Source: Curtobacterium luteum
GTDB lineage: Bacteria > Actinomycetota > Actinomycetes > Actinomycetales > Microbacteriaceae
Assembly (NCBI RefSeq): GCF_014646995.1
Contig: NZ_BMOI01000010.1
Coordinates: forward strand, 80,270-144,269
Length of the DNA: 64,000 bases
Direction: 5' to 3'
Positions 1 to 9,660 of the stretch are shown here, piece after piece. Position 1 is the stretch's first letter; every line of letters starts with the position of its first letter. The notes beneath the pieces are model-generated. The model ran no database searches and was not told where the DNA came from. It worked only from the letters and a program-made list of their open reading frames with translations. A program made the translations under genes and the position numbers.

Positions 1-453
1 TCCGTCGAGTTCCCGGACGGTGGTCGTGCCGGAGACCGCGTTCACGGTGACGTCGCCCGCGACCCCGTCCACGACGACGTCGCCGGAGACGGTGTTGAGC
101 GTCGCGCCGCGGTTCGTCCCGGACAGGAGCGACCCGGCCGAGACGACGCCGAGCGTCACCGGAGCGTCCCGCGGCACGAGGATGCTCACGTCGGCGTGCG
201 CCTTGCCCCGGAATGACTTGAGGAAGCCGATCGGGTCGTCCCACCGGATCTGCGGGTGGTCGACGGTGAGGGTGTCGCCGTCCACCTCGACCATGAGCGG
301 CTTGCCCGACACGCTGTGGACCTCCACCCGGGCGGTCGGTTCGTCGTGCGCGACGACGTCCACCTGTCCGCCGACGAGTCCGACGCGCAGGCGACGGACG
401 ATGCCGGTGTCGATGACCTTGGGCTCCTCGACGAGCCACTTCTCCTGAGCCAT
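1..453 (-). CDS. DUF4097-family beta-strand repeat protein (3' end cut by window edge)
   Basis: The visible 151 residues are soluble and end abruptly at base 1, so the C-terminus is outside the window. Alternating short hydrophobic strands (for example GDVVVDGVAGDVTVNAVSG) match the right-handed beta-helix-like repeats of DUF4097 proteins; the biochemical role of that family is not established. The start is ATG at 453, preceded by a clear GGAGGC ribosome-binding site. DUF4097 genes are often co-transcribed with PadR regulators; the rest of such an operon would lie to the left. Expression is probably controlled by the dyads just upstream. The family call is from the repeat pattern and context. 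Confidence 0.75.
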   Translation of the reverse strand, partial: MAQEKWLVEEPKVIDTGIVRRLRVGLVGGQVDVVAHDEPTARVEVHSVSGKPLMVEVDGDTLTVDHPQIRWDDPIGFLKSFRGKAHADVSILVPRDAPVTLGVVSAGSLLSGTNRGATLNTVSGDVVVDGVAGDVTVNAVSGTTTVRELDG

Positions 454-464
454 GTTGCCTCCTC

Positions 465-513
465 GAACTCGCGATGTATCGCGTCTGTTAAGGTCACGAT
501 ACATCGCGAGTTC
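465..513. promoter_or_regulatory. Twin palindromic operator upstream of the DUF4097 gene
   Basis: Two 17-nt arms, 465-481 and 497-513, are perfect reverse complements separated by 15 nt. Each arm carries its own dyad; the left one is CGCGAT-GT-ATCGCG at 470-483. This size and spacing suits two dimers of a PadR- or GntR-like repressor covering the promoter. No regulator gene is adjacent inside the window, so the cognate protein is unknown. Confidence 0.7.
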
Positions 514-533
514 CGACGGCCGCAAGCGAACAC

Positions 534-1202
534 TCAGGAGGTGGTCCGCGCCTCCAGGCCAGGGGCGGTGAGCGAGCTCGGGACCGCGACCCGCGTGCGC
601 TCCGGGCTCCACGGGAACCGGCGGAAGAGCGGCATCAGCGGTTGCACCATCGGGCCGATCGCGAACGCGGCGACCACCGTGCCGGCGCCCACGTCGCCAC
701 CGAGCAGCCACCCGACGATGACGACGGTGACCTCGATGACGGTCCGGGCGACCCAGATCGGCCACCCGAAGCGCTGCGAGACCCCGACCATCAGCCCGTC
801 GCGCGCGCCGGTGCCGAACCCGGCACCGATGTAGAACGCCGTCGCGACGGCGAGCAGCAGGAGTCCGGCCACGAAGAGGCCGACCCGGGGGAGCAGCCCG
901 TCGGGCGCCGGGACGAGCCACAGCACGAGGTCCGCCGACGGGCCGATCGCCAGGGCGTTGAGCAGGGTGCCGATGCCGGGCTTCTGCCGCAGCGGGATCC
1001 AGAACAGCAGGATGACCCCGCTCGACACCACGGTGATGACCCCGAACGACCACGGCACGACGTGCTCGAGCCCCTCGGTGAGGACCGTCCACGAGGCGAC
1101 ACCCACCACCGCACGGACCTGGAGCGCGGTCGAGGCGCCGTAGAGGAACAGACCGACCATGAGCTGCGCGAACCGGAGGGTGAGGGCGGGGGTGCGGGAC
1201 AT
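534..1202 (-). CDS. YczE/YyaS/YitT-family integral membrane protein
   Basis: The 222-residue protein has five or six hydrophobic segments, with motifs typical of the family such as GAGFGTGARDGLMVG and AIGPMVQPLMP. Function is unknown, but in many Gram-positives this gene is divergent from a MocR regulator (the yczE/yczR pair), exactly as here. The start is ATG at 1202, giving MSRTPALTLR; a longer reading from 1244 would run through the operator and is unlikely. The last residues include the LEAR motif encoded by a CCTGGAGGC element. Regulation by the neighbouring MocR protein is inferred. Confidence 0.85.
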   Translation of the reverse strand: MSRTPALTLRFAQLMVGLFLYGASTALQVRAVVGVASWTVLTEGLEHVVPWSFGVITVVSSGVILLFWIPLRQKPGIGTLLNALAIGPSADLVLWLVPAPDGLLPRVGLFVAGLLLLAVATAFYIGAGFGTGARDGLMVGVSQRFGWPIWVARTVIEVTVVIVGWLLGGDVGAGTVVAAFAIGPMVQPLMPLFRRFPWSPERTRVAVPSSLTAPGLEARTTS

Positions 1203-1220
1203 GCTCCGATCGTGCGGCAG

Positions 1221-1245
1221 ATTGGCCTGCTGGTCGAGGGCCAAT
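1221..1245. promoter_or_regulatory. Inverted repeat in the YczE/MocR divergent promoter
   Basis: ATTGGCC at 1221-1227 and GGCCAAT at 1239-1245 are perfect 7-bp arms with an 11-nt spacer. The site lies centrally in the 60-bp gap between the two divergent starts, so one bound regulator could control both genes. It is the best candidate binding site for the MocR protein. Confidence 0.6.
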
Positions 1246-1262
1246 CGCGCTACCGTGGACCC

Positions 1263-2705
1263 ATGACCCCCGTCCAGCTGAGCGCCCGGTCCGCAGCGCT
1301 CCTCCTCACCGACTGGCGTGCCGGTACGGACGCCGCCGCGTACGAGGCGCTCTCCGACGCCCTCCGGGTCCTCGCGATCGACGGCCGCATCCCGCAGGGC
1401 GTCCGACTGCCCGCCGAGCGCGGCCTCGCGTCGGCCCTCGGCGTCTCACGGACCACGGTCGCCGGGGCGTACGCGCGCCTCCGCGAAGACGGGTTCCTCG
1501 TCTCCGTCCGGGGATCCGGCAGCGTCGTGCGCCTGCCGCGCGACCTCGTCGGCCGACCGGACCCCGAGCGGCTCGGCGGCGTGGTCGGCGGCGACGTCCT
1601 CGACCTCCGCAAGGCGGCCCTGCACGCGGCCCCGGGCATCGCCGAGGCCGTCGAGCGGGCGATGCGGCACGTGCCCGCGGCGCTCGCCGGGATCGGCTAC
1701 GACACCGTGGGCGACCCCGGACTCCGCGCCGCGATCGCGGAACGGTACACGGCCAGGGGGTTGCCGACCGACCCGTCGCAGATCGTCGTCACCATCGGCG
1801 CGCAGCACGCGATCGCCCTGCTCGCCCGCGTGCTCGTCCGACGCGGCGACGCGGTCCTCGTCGAGTCGCCGACCTACCCGCACGCGCACGAGGCGTTCCG
1901 CGAGGTCGGTGGCCGGCTCGTCGGCGTGCCCGTCGACGCGCGGACGGGGTGGGACACCACCGCGCTCGAGCACACGCTCCGTCGCACGGCACCGGCGGTC
2001 GCGTACGTCATGCCCGCGCTGCACAACCCGACCGGCGCGACGATGACCCCGGACGCCCGCGACCTGCTCGTGTCCGTCGCGGCCGCGGTCGGCACCACCG
2101 TGGTCGCCGACGAGACGATGGGGGAGCTCCGCATCGACGGGCCCGCGGCGACGCCGCTCGCCGCTGCGTCCGACGACGTCGTCATGATCGGCTCCGCCGA
2201 CAAGGTGTTCTGGGGTGGGCTCCGGATCGGATGGGTGCGGGCCCGGCCCGAACTGCTGCAGCGGCTGCTGCTCGCCCGTCCGACCGGTGACCTCGGGACG
2301 CCCGTGCTCGACCAGCTGGTCGCGCGGGAGCTCGTACCGCGCACGGCGGCCGTCCTGGAGGAACGGCGTGCGTACCTGGCGCAGGCCCGCGACGACGTCG
2401 TGGGCGCGTTGCGCGCGCGACTCCCCGAGTGGGACGTCCCCTCACCGGCGGGCGGGTTGACGACGTGGGTCGGGCTCGGGCGGCCGGTGTCGAGCGCGCT
2501 CGTCCTGGCAGCGCGGGCCGAGGGGGTCGTGCTCGCCTCTGGCGGGGTCTTCGGCCCGGACGGCGGCTTCGAGCGGTTCCTCCGCGTGCCGTTCACGATG
2601 CCCGCTGCCGACCGGTCGCGGATGGTCGACGTGCTCGAGCGGGCCTGGGCGCGGGTCGGCGGGGAGTCGGTCGGCCCGAGCGGGTCGCTCGCAGCCGTCG
2701 TCTGA
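1263..2705 (+). CDS. MocR-type transcriptional regulator (GntR HTH plus aminotransferase fold)
   Basis: A 480-residue fusion. Residues about 20-90 form a GntR winged helix (LPAERGLASALGVSRTTV), and residues about 110-470 a fold type I aminotransferase domain. The expected PLP lysine is Lys314 in GSADKVFWGGLRIGW, and the aspartate of VVADET is also present. Such proteins (PdxR, GabR, YczR) sense PLP or an amine ligand. The start is ATG at 1263, directly behind TACCGT at 1251-1256 with no ribosome-binding site. The target is most likely the divergent yczE-like gene; the ligand is unknown. Confidence 0.9.
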   Translation: MTPVQLSARSAALLLTDWRAGTDAAAYEALSDALRVLAIDGRIPQGVRLPAERGLASALGVSRTTVAGAYARLREDGFLVSVRGSGSVVRLPRDLVGRPDPERLGGVVGGDVLDLRKAALHAAPGIAEAVERAMRHVPAALAGIGYDTVGDPGLRAAIAERYTARGLPTDPSQIVVTIGAQHAIALLARVLVRRGDAVLVESPTYPHAHEAFREVGGRLVGVPVDARTGWDTTALEHTLRRTAPAVAYVMPALHNPTGATMTPDARDLLVSVAAAVGTTVVADETMGELRIDGPAATPLAAASDDVVMIGSADKVFWGGLRIGWVRARPELLQRLLLARPTGDLGTPVLDQLVARELVPRTAAVLEERRAYLAQARDDVVGALRARLPEWDVPSPAGGLTTWVGLGRPVSSALVLAARAEGVVLASGGVFGPDGGFERFLRVPFTMPAADRSRMVDVLERAWARVGGESVGPSGSLAAVV

Positions 2706-2812
2706 ACCGGCCGGGCGGCCCTGGGTGGTCCTGCGGGGATCATCCTGTGGGTGGAGGCCGTCGGGTCTCCGGGGTGATGTCCGCCGGACCCGGAACCGGG
2801 ATCGTGGGATGC

Positions 2813-3469
2813 ATGGAGACGATCGTGCACACCGCGCAGACCGGGACCGCGGGCCGGGAGACCGACCCCCACGCCGTGCCACCGGCGATCCGCGTGACGA
2901 TGGCGACCGGGCTCGCCCTGCTGGCGGGTGTGCTCTGCTCGTTCGGGCAGGCGGTCCCCGGGTTCGGACAGCTCGCGAACTCGGCCGGGCCGTGGTTCGT
3001 GGTGGCGGCGCTCCTCGTGCTCCTCGCGGGCCTGCACCGGCGCCCGGTGCTGCCGATGGTGCTCGGGGTCGTCTTCCTCGAGCTCATGCACGTCGGGTAC
3101 TGGGCCGCGACGAACCTCCGCGGCTACCCGGACGTCCTGTCCGTCACGAACTTCTGGGTCCTCATCGGGATCCCGGCCGGGCTCCTCGCGGGCGCGGTGG
3201 TCTGGGCCGTCCGGTCGACGTCCGCGTGGTGGCGTGCGGCGGCGGCCGGGGTGACGGGCGCCGTGCTCGTCGGTGAGGGCGTCCGGGCGCTGCTGCAGGT
3301 CGCCGCGACGACGGGCACGACGTTCTGGACGATCGAGATCGTCGTCGGCGCCGCGGTGGTCGTGGCCGGCGTGTACTCGGCCCGGACGGCGACGGCGCGG
3401 GTGGTCGCGCTCGGGACCGGCGTGCTCGGTGCCCTCGGCGTCCTCGCCGTCTACCTGTTGCTCGGCTGA
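2813..3469 (+). CDS. DUF6518-like multi-pass membrane protein
   Basis: The 218-residue protein has a polar N-terminus of about 28 residues followed by six or seven hydrophobic helices with very short loops. Motifs such as GYWAATNLRGYPD and TNFWVLIGIPAGLLAG resemble the DUF6518 family of actinobacterial membrane proteins, whose function is unknown. The start is ATG at 2813, with GATCGT at 2800-2805 as a possible leaderless -10. It is a single gene, not obviously co-transcribed with either neighbour. Confidence 0.7.
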   Translation: METIVHTAQTGTAGRETDPHAVPPAIRVTMATGLALLAGVLCSFGQAVPGFGQLANSAGPWFVVAALLVLLAGLHRRPVLPMVLGVVFLELMHVGYWAATNLRGYPDVLSVTNFWVLIGIPAGLLAGAVVWAVRSTSAWWRAAAAGVTGAVLVGEGVRALLQVAATTGTTFWTIEIVVGAAVVVAGVYSARTATARVVALGTGVLGALGVLAVYLLLG

Positions 3470-3503
3470 GCCTCCAGCGTCGCGGGCCTGCGAGGATCGG
3501 ACA

Positions 3504-6500
3504 GTGCACCTCCTCTCGGTCTTCAGCATCCGGAACCGGTCCCTCATCGCGCTCGTCACGATCGTGGTGGCGATCTTCGGTGGCATCTCGCTGACGAGCC
3601 TGAAGCAGGAGCTCATCCCGAGCGTCGAGTTCCCGCAGGTCGCGATCGTCAGCGCCTACCCGGGAGCGACGCCGGAGGTGGTCTCGAACGACGTCTCGAC
3701 GAAGATCGAGCAGGCCATCCAGGTGGTGCCGAACCTCGAGTCGACGAGCGCGACCTCGTCGACCGGGCAGAGCGTCGTGTCGGCGTCGTTCGACTACGGC
3801 TCGAACCTCGCCAGCGCCGAGGACAAGATCCAGACGGCGGTCAACGCGCTGTCGCTGCCGGACACCGTGCAGACGCAGATCGTGACCGGCTCGTTCGACG
3901 ACCTCCCCGTGCTGCAGCTCGCGGTCACGGGCTCGGGGAACCAGGAACAGCTGGTCGACCGGCTCAACGCGACGGCCGTCCCCGACCTCGAGAAGCTCGA
4001 CGGGGTCCGGCAGGCCGACGTGTTCGGCAACCCCGGGCGCCGGGTCGTGATCACGCCGGACGAGGACGAGCTCGCGGCGAAGGGGCTGACGACGCAGTCG
4101 ATCTCGGACGCGCTCGACGACAACGGGACGCTGATCCCCGGGCGGCACGATCACCCAGGACGGCTCGACGCTCTCGGTGCAGACCGGTGAGCGCATCGCG
4201 TCGATCAAGGACATCGAGGCGCTGCCGCTGACGGCGTCGTCGAGCGGCAGCGGCTCCAGCTCGAACGGTTCCGGTTCCGGGGGCGGGAGCGCGACCGGCG
4301 CGACCAGCGGCACCGGCACGACGAGCGGGGCGGGCGCGACCGGCACGACCAGCGGGACCGGCGCTGCCGGCGGGAGCAGTGCCTCCAGTCCGGCCGCGAC
4401 CGGGACCACGGGCGCCACCGGCGCCTCCGGGACGGGCGCCACCACCACGACCACCACGCCGACGGAGCTCGGCGACGTCGCGAAGGTCGCCATCGAGGAG
4501 TCGCCGCGCACCTCGATCAGCCGTGTCGACGGCAAGACGGCGCTGACGATCGCGATCACGAAGACGCAGGAGGCGAACACCGTCGACGTCTCCGAGACGG
4601 TGAAGAAGGCGCTGCCCGACATCGAGTCGAAGGTCGCGGGCAACCCGCAGTTCACGGTCGTGTTCGACCAGGCGCCGTACATCCAGCAGTCGATCGACTC
4701 GCTCGCCGAGGAGGGCCTGCTCGGCCTCGGGTTCGCCGTGCTCGTGATCCTGGTGTTCCTGCTGTCGGTGCGGTCGACCCTCGTCACGGCGATCTCGATC
4801 CCGACGTCGGTGCTCCTCGCGGCGATCGGCATGCGTGCCGCCGGGTACACGCTCAACATCATCACGCTCGCCGCGCTCACCATCGCGATCGGCCGCGTCG
4901 TCGACGGCTCGATCGTCGTCATCGAGAACATCAAGCGGCACATGCAGCCCGGGGTCGACCGGTCCCGGGCGGTGCTCGACGCCGTCCGTGAGGTGGCGGG
5001 CGCGGTCACCGCCTCGGCGCTGACCACCGTCGCGGTGTTCCTGCCGGTGGCGTTCGTCGCGGAACTGGTCGGCGAACTGTTCCGGCCCTTCGCGCTCACC
5101 GTGACCATGGCCCTGGTCGCGTCGCTGCTGGTGTCCCTGACGATCGTGCCGGTGCTCGCGTACTGGTTCCTCCGACCGCCGAAGACCCACCGGCACGCCG
5201 GGACGGGCGCGGACGCCCCGGGCGCGGACACCGGGACGGCCGCGGACGCAGCGACGAGCGGAGCCGCGACCGGTGCCCTGGCCTCGGCGGCCGACCTGCA
5301 CGACGCCGGTCGCACCGACCGGCTCCAGCGCGGCTACCGGCCGGTCCTCGGCTGGGCGATGCGCCGCCCCTGGATCGTCCTCGCACTCGCCCTCTTCGTC
5401 CTCGCCGGGACGGCCGCCGCCGTGCCGTTCGTGAAGACGAACTACCTCGGCGACTCGGGGCAGAACACCTTCACCGTCACCCAGGACCTGAAGCCGGGCA
5501 CGAGCCTCGACGACCAGTCGACCGCCGCGGCGAAGGTCGAGGAGGCCCTGCGTTCCGTCACGGGCGTCGAGACCGTGCAGACGACCATCGGGTCGAGCGG
5601 CCAGTCCATCCAGGCGGCCTTCGGCGGCGGTGCCTCGGCGTCCGTGCAGTACAACGTCACGACCGACGCCGCGGCCGACCAGCCCACGATCCAGTCCACC
5701 GCGCGCGACCGCATCGAACGGATCGCGGACGTCGGCGAGGTGTCGCTGTCCTCGGCCGGTGGCGGCTTCGGCGGCTCGAGCGACATCGAGGTCGACGTCA
5801 CCGCGCCGACCCAGGCGGAGCTCCGGACCGCGGCCGACACGGTGCTGCGGAAGATGCGCGGCGTCGACGGCACCACGGCGGCGACGAGCAACCTGTCGGC
5901 GGCCGAGCCGTACCTCGCCGTGCAGGTCGACCGGCAGGCGGCGGCGGAGCGCGGGCTCACCGAGCAGCAGGTCGGCGCCCTCGTCGCGGCGACCGTCTCC
6001 CCGCGGGACACCGGCAGCGTCGAGATCGACGACGCCACGCTCGACGTGTACATCGCCGACCCGAACCCGCCGGCGACGATCGCCGCGCTGAAGAAGCTCG
6101 CGATCCCGACCTCGACGGGCGAGGTCCCGCTGTCCGACCTCGCGACGGTCGAGCGCTCGGAGGGCCCCACGACCATCACGACCTCGAACGCGGTCCGCAC
6201 GGCGACGATCACCGTGACCCCGGACGCCACGAACCTCGGGGCGGCCGTGCAGAACGTCACGGCGGCCGTCGACGCGCTGCAGCTCCCGCGCGGTGCCTCG
6301 GCGTCGATCGGCGGTGTGGCGTCGAGCCAGTCGTCCGCGTTCAGCCAGCTGTTCCTCGCGATCCTCGTCGCGATCCTCATCGTCTACGTGATCATGGTGG
6401 CCACGTTCCGGAGCCTGCTCCAGCCGCTGCTGCTCCTGATGTCGGTGCCGTTCGCCGCGACCGGGGCGCTCCTGCTGCAGATCGCCACAGGCATCCCGCT

Positions 6501-6963
6501 CGGCGTCGCGTCGATCATCGGCCTGCTCATGCTCGTCGGCATCGTCGTGACGAACGCGATCGTCCTCGTCGGCCTGGTGAACCAGTACCGCCGTCGGGGA
6601 CTCCGCGTCGCCGAGGCCCTGGTCGAAGGCGCGACGCGACGACTCCGCCCGATCCTCATGACCGCCCTCGCGACGATCTTCGCGCTCGTGCCGATGGCGC
6701 TCGGGCTGACCGGCAAGTCCGGGTTCATCTCGCAGCCGCTCGCGCTCGTGGTGATCGGCGGCCTGGTGTCGTCGACACTGCTGACCCTCGTGGTGCTGCC
6801 GTCGCTCTACTTCGTGGTCGAGCGGGCACGGGAGCGTCGGGCCGACCGGATCGCCGCCGGGATCACCCGCAAGGAGGCGCGGCAGCAGCGTCGCGAGGAC
6901 CGGAAGCGCCGTCGCGAGGAGCGTCGCGCGGCCCGCGGCCGGACGACCGCGTCGGCGGACTGA
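3504..6963 (+). pseudogene. RND-family (AcrB/HAE1-like) efflux permease, interrupted by a +1 frameshift
   Basis: Together the two frames encode about 1152 residues of an RND permease: first membrane helix, porter domain, and TM4 with the proton-relay aspartate in RVVDGSIVVIENI. The second half ends in an Arg/Lys-rich tail. Frame one runs from GTG 3504 (GAGGAT at 3492-3497) and breaks near 4140-4142, where CCCCGGGCGG has one G too many. Removing it restores IPGGTITQDGS and the frame that continues to 6963. The break is a real inactivating mutation, a phase variant or a sequencing error. A Ser/Gly/Thr-rich insert of about 80 residues (4235-4470) interrupts the porter domain. No membrane-fusion partner gene is adjacent. 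Confidence 0.85.
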
Positions 6964-7042
6964 ACCGGCGACGCACGGACGGTCGCCCGAGCACGGGGCG
7001 AGGCGCTCGCCCGCACCGTGCGAGGGTTCGCCCGCGGGCGGG

Positions 7043-7285
7043 TCAGTGCTCGGAAGCCTCCACGGCACGGAACCAGTGCACGAGGACGACCACCAGGGTC
7101 GTGATGAACACGATCGCCGCGCCCTGCGACAGCACCTGCATGTGACCGGTCGCAGCGGCGTACCCGCCGAACGCGACGGTCGCGCAGAACGACAGCCCGA
7201 GGAGCAGCTCGACCACGGACCACATCGCAGAGGCGTGGTGCCAGGTGGTCGGGGCGGTCATCGGGCGCGTCGAGGTGTCGGTCAC
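7043..7285 (-). CDS. Small two-helix membrane protein, function unknown
   Basis: The 80-residue product has two hydrophobic helices (SVVELLLGLSFCATVAFGGYA and AAIVFITTLVVVLVHWF) joined by a short polar loop, and an acidic tail. I chose GTG 7285 (VTDTSTRPMT); ATG 7261 eight codons later is a possible alternative. Upstream reading in the same frame is Arg/Pro-rich and belongs to a structured intergenic repeat, so it is not coding. No family is recognised. It converges with the RND gene. Confidence 0.6.
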   Translation of the reverse strand: MTDTSTRPMTAPTTWHHASAMWSVVELLLGLSFCATVAFGGYAAATGHMQVLSQGAAIVFITTLVVVLVHWFRAVEASEH

Positions 7286-7444
7286 CCCGGAAGTCTGCGC
7301 CGACCGCGCCACGACCAGCAGTCCCGACTCCGGGTGGCACCCGGGCAGGGGACGCGGCGCCGACACCGCCAGACCGGCAGGTCCTGGTGTGCGTGGCCGT
7401 TCCGGTGCACGGCGCGCCGGGACCAGCGAGATCCGTTGCGCCGC

Positions 7445-7492
7445 TGGCAGTTCCGGTACGCAGGACCCGGGTCCGTGGCACCGGAACTGCCA
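7445..7492. repeat. Nested palindromic intergenic element
   Basis: TGGCAGTTCCGGT (7445-7457) and its exact complement (7480-7492) enclose a 22-nt loop, which itself contains the 12-bp palindrome GGACCCGGGTCC (7463-7474). A degenerate half copy, GCCGTTCCGGTGCAC, lies near 7393-7407. This 350-bp gap (7286-7639) has no convincing gene. It sits between two genes that are both transcribed leftward and may act as a terminator or a REP-type element. Confidence 0.7.
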
Positions 7493-7639
7493 CATCGCGA
7501 GGCGACGTCTGCCACGCATTCCGCGCGACCCCGGCGCAGCGGCATCGATCCGTCGCGCAGGCGACCCGACGGCGGACGGGAGGCGCGGTGCGGGCCGCCG
7601 GCGTGCCTCCCGTCCGTCAGGGTGGCGCGTCGGGACCCG

Positions 7640-8689
7640 TCAGCCGAGCCGGTCGCGCAGGAACGCGACGACCCGCTTGCTCATGGCCTCGTCGAGCTGG
7701 GCGATCGAGTGCGCCGTCCCCTCCACCTGCACGAACGTGACCGGCACGTCGTGGTCCCGGAGCGCGGTCGCGAACTCCGTCGACTCCCAGAGCGGGATGA
7801 ACTCGTCGGTCGAGTGCCCGATGAAGAACGGTGGGGTGTCCGCCGTCACCTGCGACATCGGCGATGCCCGCTCGGCCGCCGGACAGCGCGAGTACGTCCG
7901 GCAGCCGAGGTAGAGCAGCTGCTTCCGCTGGAACGACGCGGACACCCCGTCGGCCTCGGTCGAGCGGCTCGTCAGGTCCGTCGGACCGCTCAGGTCGACG
8001 ACGGCCCGGATCCGGTCGCCCTCGGCGTACGCGGGTGACTCGTGGTCGGTGACCGCGAGCAGGGCGGCGAGGTTGCCCCCGGCGCTCCCGCCGAACAGCC
8101 CGACGCGGTCCCGGTCGACGTCGTATGTCTCGAGCGTCGCCGGCCGGAACACCCAGTCGAGCGCGCGGCGGACGTCGTCGAAGCCGGCCGGGAACGGGTC
8201 GGTCGGAGCGAGCCGGTAGTCGACGTTGAAGGTGACGAAGCCCTCCGACGCGAGGTACTGGCAGACCGACCGGTAGGCGGCGGTCGCCTTGTCGCCGTGC
8301 GACCAGCTCCCGCCGTGGATCATCATCACGGCGGGCCTGGCGGTGCTCGATGCCCGGGCGAGCGCCCGCGGGTCCGCCGAGGCCGAGGCCGAGGCCCCCG
8401 AGGTCGTGGCTCCCGCGGACGGCGCAGCGGTGGCCGTGGGCGTGGCGGTGGTGTCGGGAGGACTGTCCGCGGGCAGGCACACGTCGAGTCGCTGCAGCGG
8501 GGCGGACCCGTACGGTACGTCCGCGACGACGTCGATCCCGTGGTACCGGAGCGACAGCGGGTAGATGACCGGGTCCGCGGTGACGGTCGTGTTCCGGTCG
8601 CCGGTCGGGTCCGCGCTGCAGGCGGCCACCGTCAGCAGCGCCGCGAGCACGCCGACGACTGCGAGCACGGTGCGGCGTCCGGTTCCCAT
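7640..8689 (-). CDS. Secreted lipoprotein alpha/beta-hydrolase (BD-FAE/carboxylesterase type)
   Basis: A 349-residue lipoprotein. The signal peptide MGTGRRTVLAVVGVLAALL ends in the lipobox TVAAC, placing the enzyme on the outer face of the membrane. After an Ala/Ser/Thr-rich linker come HGGSWSHGD (oxyanion hole), GLFGGSAGGN (nucleophile Ser), a late Asp in HSTDEFIP and His in EGTAHSIAQ, a complete triad. The start is ATG 8689 behind TAGCGT on the minus strand. The substrate is probably a carboxylic ester; nothing nearby narrows this. Confidence 0.88.
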   Translation of the reverse strand: MGTGRRTVLAVVGVLAALLTVAACSADPTGDRNTTVTADPVIYPLSLRYHGIDVVADVPYGSAPLQRLDVCLPADSPPDTTATPTATAAPSAGATTSGASASASADPRALARASSTARPAVMMIHGGSWSHGDKATAAYRSVCQYLASEGFVTFNVDYRLAPTDPFPAGFDDVRRALDWVFRPATLETYDVDRDRVGLFGGSAGGNLAALLAVTDHESPAYAEGDRIRAVVDLSGPTDLTSRSTEADGVSASFQRKQLLYLGCRTYSRCPAAERASPMSQVTADTPPFFIGHSTDEFIPLWESTEFATALRDHDVPVTFVQVEGTAHSIAQLDEAMSKRVVAFLRDRLG

Positions 8690-8805
8690 CCCGACAACGC
8701 TAACCCGGCGCCCCGGCCCGCGCGCCCGCCTCCGGTGCCAGGACGGGGTCCCGGTGCCAGGATGGGACCAGACCCGCAGTGGGACGAGACCCCGCAGGAG
8801 GACCC

Positions 8806-9660
8806 GTGAGCCGTCGCAAGGCCTGGAACGCCGACCCCGAACCACTGCTCCGCGTCGAGGAGGGCTTCCGCCTCGACCGCGTCGACCCCGACGCCACCCC
8901 GGGGTTCCCCGGCCGGAAGATCGACGGGCTCGAAGCGCTCGCCGCCGGCGCCGCCCGGCTCTCCGCGCTCCAGGAACGCCTGCACGCGTCGTCCACGGCG
9001 GGCGACGAACGCCGGGTGCTCCTCGTGCTGCAGGCGATGGACACGGCGGGCAAGGGCGGCATCGTCTCGCACGTCGTCGGCGCCGTCGACCCGAACGGTG
9101 TCCACTACGCAGGCTTCAAGGCCCCGACGGCCGAGGAGCGCGAGCACGACTTCCTCTGGCGGATCGAGCGCGAGCTGCCCGGAGCCGGACAGCTCGGGGT
9201 GTTCGACCGCTCCCACTACGAGGACGTCCTCATCCAGCGCGTCCGGTCGTTCGCCCCGCCGGAGGAGATCGAGCGGCGCTACGGGGCCATCGTCGACTTC
9301 GAGGACCGCCTGGTCGCGGCGGGCACCACGATCGTCAAGGTCATGCTGCACATCTCGAAGGACGAGCAGCGCGAACGCCTCGGCGACCGGCTCGACCGGC
9401 CTGACAAGCACTGGAAGTTCAACCCCGGCGACATCGACGAGCGCCTGCTGTGGGACGACTACCAGGAGGCGTACCAGATCGCCCTCGAGCGGACGTCGAC
9501 CCCGCAGGCGCCCTGGTACGTCGTGCCGGCGAACCGGAAGTGGTACGCCCGGCTGGCGGTGCAGCAGCTCCTGCTCCGCGCGCTCGAGGACATGCAGCTC
9601 ACGTGGCCGCCCGCGGACTTCGACGTGGCCGAGCAACGTCGTCGGCTCGCCGAGTCCTGA
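8806..9660 (+). CDS. Polyphosphate kinase 2 family protein
   Basis: This 284-residue cytoplasmic kinase uses polyphosphate to phosphorylate nucleotides. The Walker A variant AMDTAGKGG is at residues 77-85, Walker B FDRSHYED at 133-140, and the lid motif DKHWKFNPGD near residue 200, all typical of PPK2 of about 270-300 residues. The start is GTG 8806 with AGGAGG at about 8796-8801. Whether it prefers NDP or NMP is not readable here, though the single-domain length fits class I or III. It is a monocistronic gene. Confidence 0.9.
   Translation: MSRRKAWNADPEPLLRVEEGFRLDRVDPDATPGFPGRKIDGLEALAAGAARLSALQERLHASSTAGDERRVLLVLQAMDTAGKGGIVSHVVGAVDPNGVHYAGFKAPTAEEREHDFLWRIERELPGAGQLGVFDRSHYEDVLIQRVRSFAPPEEIERRYGAIVDFEDRLVAAGTTIVKVMLHISKDEQRERLGDRLDRPDKHWKFNPGDIDERLLWDDYQEAYQIALERTSTPQAPWYVVPANRKWYARLAVQQLLLRALEDMQLTWPPADFDVAEQRRRLAES

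Noticed and set aside
4051..7068. 1005-codon minus-strand frame opposite the RND gene
   Set aside because: Charged repetitive composition, no start signal; RND homology on the plus strand is clear.
7286..7519. N-terminal extension of the small membrane protein at 7043
   Set aside because: Extension is Arg/Pro/Cys-rich and coincides with the nested palindromic repeat; not coding.
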